The notes beneath the pieces are model-generated. The model ran no database searches, was not told the DNA's origin, and saw only the letters and a program-made list of their open reading frames with translations. A program made the translations under genes and the position numbers. Positions 4,811 through 6,385 of a DNA stretch of 6,385 nt are shown here, in pieces. Numbering within the stretch: position 1 is the stretch's first letter; each line of letters starts with the position of its first letter. Source of the DNA: Candidatus Coatesiibacteriota bacterium (GTDB lineage Bacteria; RBG-13-66-14); assembly GCA_014728185.1 (NCBI GenBank), contig WJMB01000201.1:1-6385 (forward strand), read 5' to 3'.

Positions 4811-5374
4811 ATGATCGGAACCTCGGGCATCCGCAACGGCTTGAAATTCCTCTTCGACGGCGTGCCCCACACCGTCGTCGAGTTCCAGCACGTCAAGCCG
4901 GGCAAGGGGCCGGCCTTCGTCCGCACCAAGCTGAAGAACCTCAAGAACGGAGCCATCTTCGAACACAAGTTCCGCACAAGCGAGAAGCTCGAGGACATCA
5001 CCCTGGACGATAAGGACGTCACCTACACCTACCGTGACGGCGAGTTCTACTGCTTCATGGACCAGGACACCTACATCGAGCTGCGCCTGACCGCCGAGCA
5101 GTTGGGCGACGCCGTCAACTGGCTCACCGAAGGGCTGGAGCTCTCCATCCTCTTCTACGAGGGCGATCCCCTGGACGTGGCCCTGCCCTCGGCGGTGGAT
5201 CTCGAGGTCGTCGAGGCCGAGCCCGGACTCAAGGGCGACACGGCCACCGGCGCCACCAAGCCGGTTACCGTCGAGACCGGCGCCCAGGTCAACGTTCCCC
5301 TCTTCGTCGAGAAGGGCGAACGCATCCGTATCGACACCCGCACCGGCGAGTACGTCACCCGGGTCAAGGATTAA
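4811..5374 (+). CDS. efp: Translation elongation factor P
   Basis: EF-P enters the ribosomal E site and rescues ribosomes stalled at consecutive prolines. The 187 residues are the standard length and cover all three domains: KOW-like domain I (about 1-64), OB domain II (about 65-128) and C-terminal OB domain III (about 129-187). The loop VKPGKGPAFVR carries K32 at the tip, the residue that is post-translationally modified in lysine-type EF-Ps; the modifying enzymes are not in the window. The C-terminus has the EF-P signature region KGDTATGATKPVTVETG and VPLFVEKGERIRIDTRTGEY. The start is ATG at 4811, with GGAG at 4800-4803 seven bases upstream. accB follows 70 bases later, a common pairing in bacteria. 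Confidence 0.97.
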   Translation: MIGTSGIRNGLKFLFDGVPHTVVEFQHVKPGKGPAFVRTKLKNLKNGAIFEHKFRTSEKLEDITLDDKDVTYTYRDGEFYCFMDQDTYIELRLTAEQLGDAVNWLTEGLELSILFYEGDPLDVALPSAVDLEVVEAEPGLKGDTATGATKPVTVETGAQVNVPLFVEKGERIRIDTRTGEYVTRVKD

Positions 5375-5385
5375 CCAGAGTCTTT

Positions 5386-5407
5386 CGAAGACCGTTGCGG
5401 GTCTTCG
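5386..5407 (+). other. Hairpin between efp and accB
   Basis: A perfect 8-bp stem CGAAGACC/GGTCTTCG with a 6-base loop, 11 bases after the efp stop. No T tract follows, so it is not a standard terminator. It may protect the efp message end, be a processing site, or partly attenuate accB. Confidence 0.5.
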
Positions 5408-5444
5408 CACTTACGCAACCCCGACCAGTGAGGTTTGCGCCACG

Positions 5445-5888
5445 ATGAACGCCAAGCGACTAAAGGAACTCATCGATATTTTCGAAGGCTCCTCGCTCAG
5501 CGAGCTGACCCTCTCCGGCCTATTCCGCTCGGTCACCCTCAAGCGCGGTGGAGCCCCGGCCCCGAGCTTCGCGGCCCCCGCGGCCGCCGCCGCGCCCGCC
5601 TCCGAAAAGCCGACCGCCGTCGAGCCCACCGAAGTAGACGACTCCGAGCTGGTTTATATCACCGCACCCCTGGTGGGCACCTTCTACTCATCCCCCAGCC
5701 CCGAGGCCGATCCCTACATCAAGGTCGGCACCACAGTCTCCAAGGGCGACATCGTCTGCATCGTCGAGGCGATGAAGGTGATGAACGAGATCGAAAGCGA
5801 GCACGACGGAACCGTCGTCAAGGTGCTGATCAACAATGCCCAGCCCGTCGAGTACGGCCAAAAACTCTTCGCCGTCAAGCCCCACTGA
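5445..5888 (+). CDS. accB: Biotin carboxyl carrier protein of acetyl-CoA carboxylase
   Basis: BCCP carries carboxybiotin between the biotin carboxylase and carboxyltransferase parts of acetyl-CoA carboxylase, the first step of fatty-acid synthesis. Layout of the 147 residues: N-terminal helix region MNAKRLKELIDIFEGSSLSE (1-20), a strand LFRSVTLKRG (26-35), an Ala/Pro-rich linker (about 37-62), then the biotinyl domain (about 70-146). K111 in EAMKVMNEIE is the biotinylated lysine. The 'thumb' typical of AccB is present (YSSPSPEADPYIKVG, 81-95), which separates it from other biotinyl or lipoyl domains. Length fits the family. The start has TGAGG (5429-5433) 11 bases upstream. It is in the usual efp-accB order, but accC does not follow directly. 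Confidence 0.96.
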   Translation: MNAKRLKELIDIFEGSSLSELTLSGLFRSVTLKRGGAPAPSFAAPAAAAAPASEKPTAVEPTEVDDSELVYITAPLVGTFYSSPSPEADPYIKVGTTVSKGDIVCIVEAMKVMNEIESEHDGTVVKVLINNAQPVEYGQKLFAVKPH

Positions 5889-5921
5889 GAGCTTATCGCC
5901 GAGCGTAGTCCGCAGAGCGTG

Positions 5922-5943
5922 AAGGCCGCCGCCCGGCGGCCTT
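5922..5943 (+). terminator. Hairpin after accB, possible terminator
   Basis: A perfect 9-bp stem AAGGCCGCC/GGCGGCCTT with a 4-base loop, 33 bases after the accB stop. The T run is short and broken (CTTCCT), so termination is likely but not certain. It supports accB being the last gene of its transcript. Confidence 0.5.
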
Positions 5944-6286
5944 CCTGGCAATGCGTGAACCCCGCCCTGCTGCTCCACCGATCGGACTGGAAGATAAAGC
6001 GTTCCAGCCGGTCGGACCAACATCGGCAGCGATTGAGAGTTGCAAAGTGAAAATAACTGACCTTATCCGCGAAACACGCACACGTAAACAAGCACTCGCG
6101 GAAGCTACAGTTTTTGTACAGTTCCTTGTAGCAATCCCATTCCATAACGGTTCACAAACGGACGAGCTTGTTCTTCAATCTCCGCTTTATCATCGGGCGG
6201 GGCCTGCGCGCCTTTGAGTTGTTAAACCTCTAAGGCAACCGACAGCGACGGACTATCGACAACGAACACCAACCAGGAAGTGAGTC
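5944..6286. other. Gene-free region after accB
   Basis: Lower in G+C than the genes. An open frame at 5951-6217 has no recognisable motif, no ribosome site and atypical codon use, so I do not call it. Seen: near-tandem TACAGTTTTTG/TACAGTTCCTTG at about 6106-6128, bounded by GCTACA (6104-6109) and TGTAGC (6127-6132), which could pair; and a weak promoter-like pair TTGCAA (about 6042-6047), 17 bases, TTATCC. No clear promoter for the gene at 6287 and no tRNA or known RNA. Confidence 0.45.
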
Positions 6287-6385
6287 ATGGCCTGGATAGA
6301 GATTATTCATCACCCCGAGGCGACCGGCGAGTTGGCCGAGGTTTACCAACGTATAGAAAACGAGCGCGGCAAGGTGGCTAACGTG
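6287..6385 (+). CDS. Carboxymuconolactone decarboxylase/AhpD-like protein, partial
   Basis: Only the first 33 residues are in the window; the frame is open to the end. MAWIEIIHHPEATGELAEVY followed by QRIENERGKVANV resembles the N-terminus of CMD-domain (AhpD-like, 'peroxidase-related') proteins, which begin with an IxxI-like strand, an acidic GxLAxxY helix and GxVANxxK. Such proteins use a CxxC pair for peroxide reduction or related chemistry, but that motif would lie beyond the window. AGGA at 6275-6278 is 8 bases before ATG. The real function cannot be told from this fragment. Confidence 0.72.
   Translation, partial: MAWIEIIHHPEATGELAEVYQRIENERGKVANV

Noticed and set aside
4628..5410. 260-residue minus-strand open frame over efp
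   Set aside because: Antisense shadow of efp; the sense frame is an unmistakable EF-P with its own ribosome site.
5951..6217. 88-residue open frame after accB
   Set aside because: No ribosome site, no motif and codon use unlike the neighbouring genes.
1..6385. CRISPR array, toxin-antitoxin pair, phage or transposase genes
   Set aside because: No regularly spaced direct repeats and no such proteins on either strand; the genes present are core housekeeping and regulatory genes.

Overview
The window is G+C-rich in its genes and carries only ordinary bacterial core genes, separated by unusually long and less G+C-rich intergenic stretches. Three near-perfect -24/-12 motifs imply an RpoN (sigma-54) organism, and a lipobox protein implies a cell envelope with lipoproteins. 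HprK next to a PtsN-like EIIA, together with RpoN, is the arrangement of Gram-negative bacteria that use the PTS proteins for regulation rather than sugar uptake. I cannot place the organism firmly. A deep-branching, possibly uncultured Gram-negative phylum is a guess.

Layout. 1-529: no gene; several hairpins, one just upstream of ptsN. 530-3051 (+ strand): ptsN-like EIIA, a strong intrinsic terminator, hprK, a small lipoprotein overlapping hprK by 4 bases, and a YraN-family nuclease-like protein. 3052-3348: no gene; a nested inverted repeat with perfect 17-bp outer and 20-bp inner arms. Each inner arm is a sigma-54-type promoter sequence, and the two face each other. 3349-4125 (- strand): an FmdB-type zinc ribbon with its own sigma-70 promoter, then hsp20 with its own terminator and a sigma-54-type promoter at 4231-4245. 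4126-4810: divergent control region; a sigma-70-like promoter at 4388-4416 would give efp a leader of almost 390 nt. 4811-5888 (+): efp and accB. 5889-6286: a hairpin and no convincing gene. 6287-end (+): start of a carboxymuconolactone decarboxylase/AhpD-like gene, cut by the window edge.

Functionally, ptsN and hprK suggest a phosphorylation switch coupling metabolic state to regulation. efp and accB are a commonly linked pair of translation and fatty-acid synthesis genes, here without accC directly after accB. hsp20 looks like a stress gene under enhancer-dependent sigma-54 control. No single undescribed system is evident. The features most worth a second look are the nested repeat with facing sigma-54 motifs, the sigma-54 control of hsp20, a CxxC pair inside the Hsp20 crystallin domain, and the long structured efp leader.
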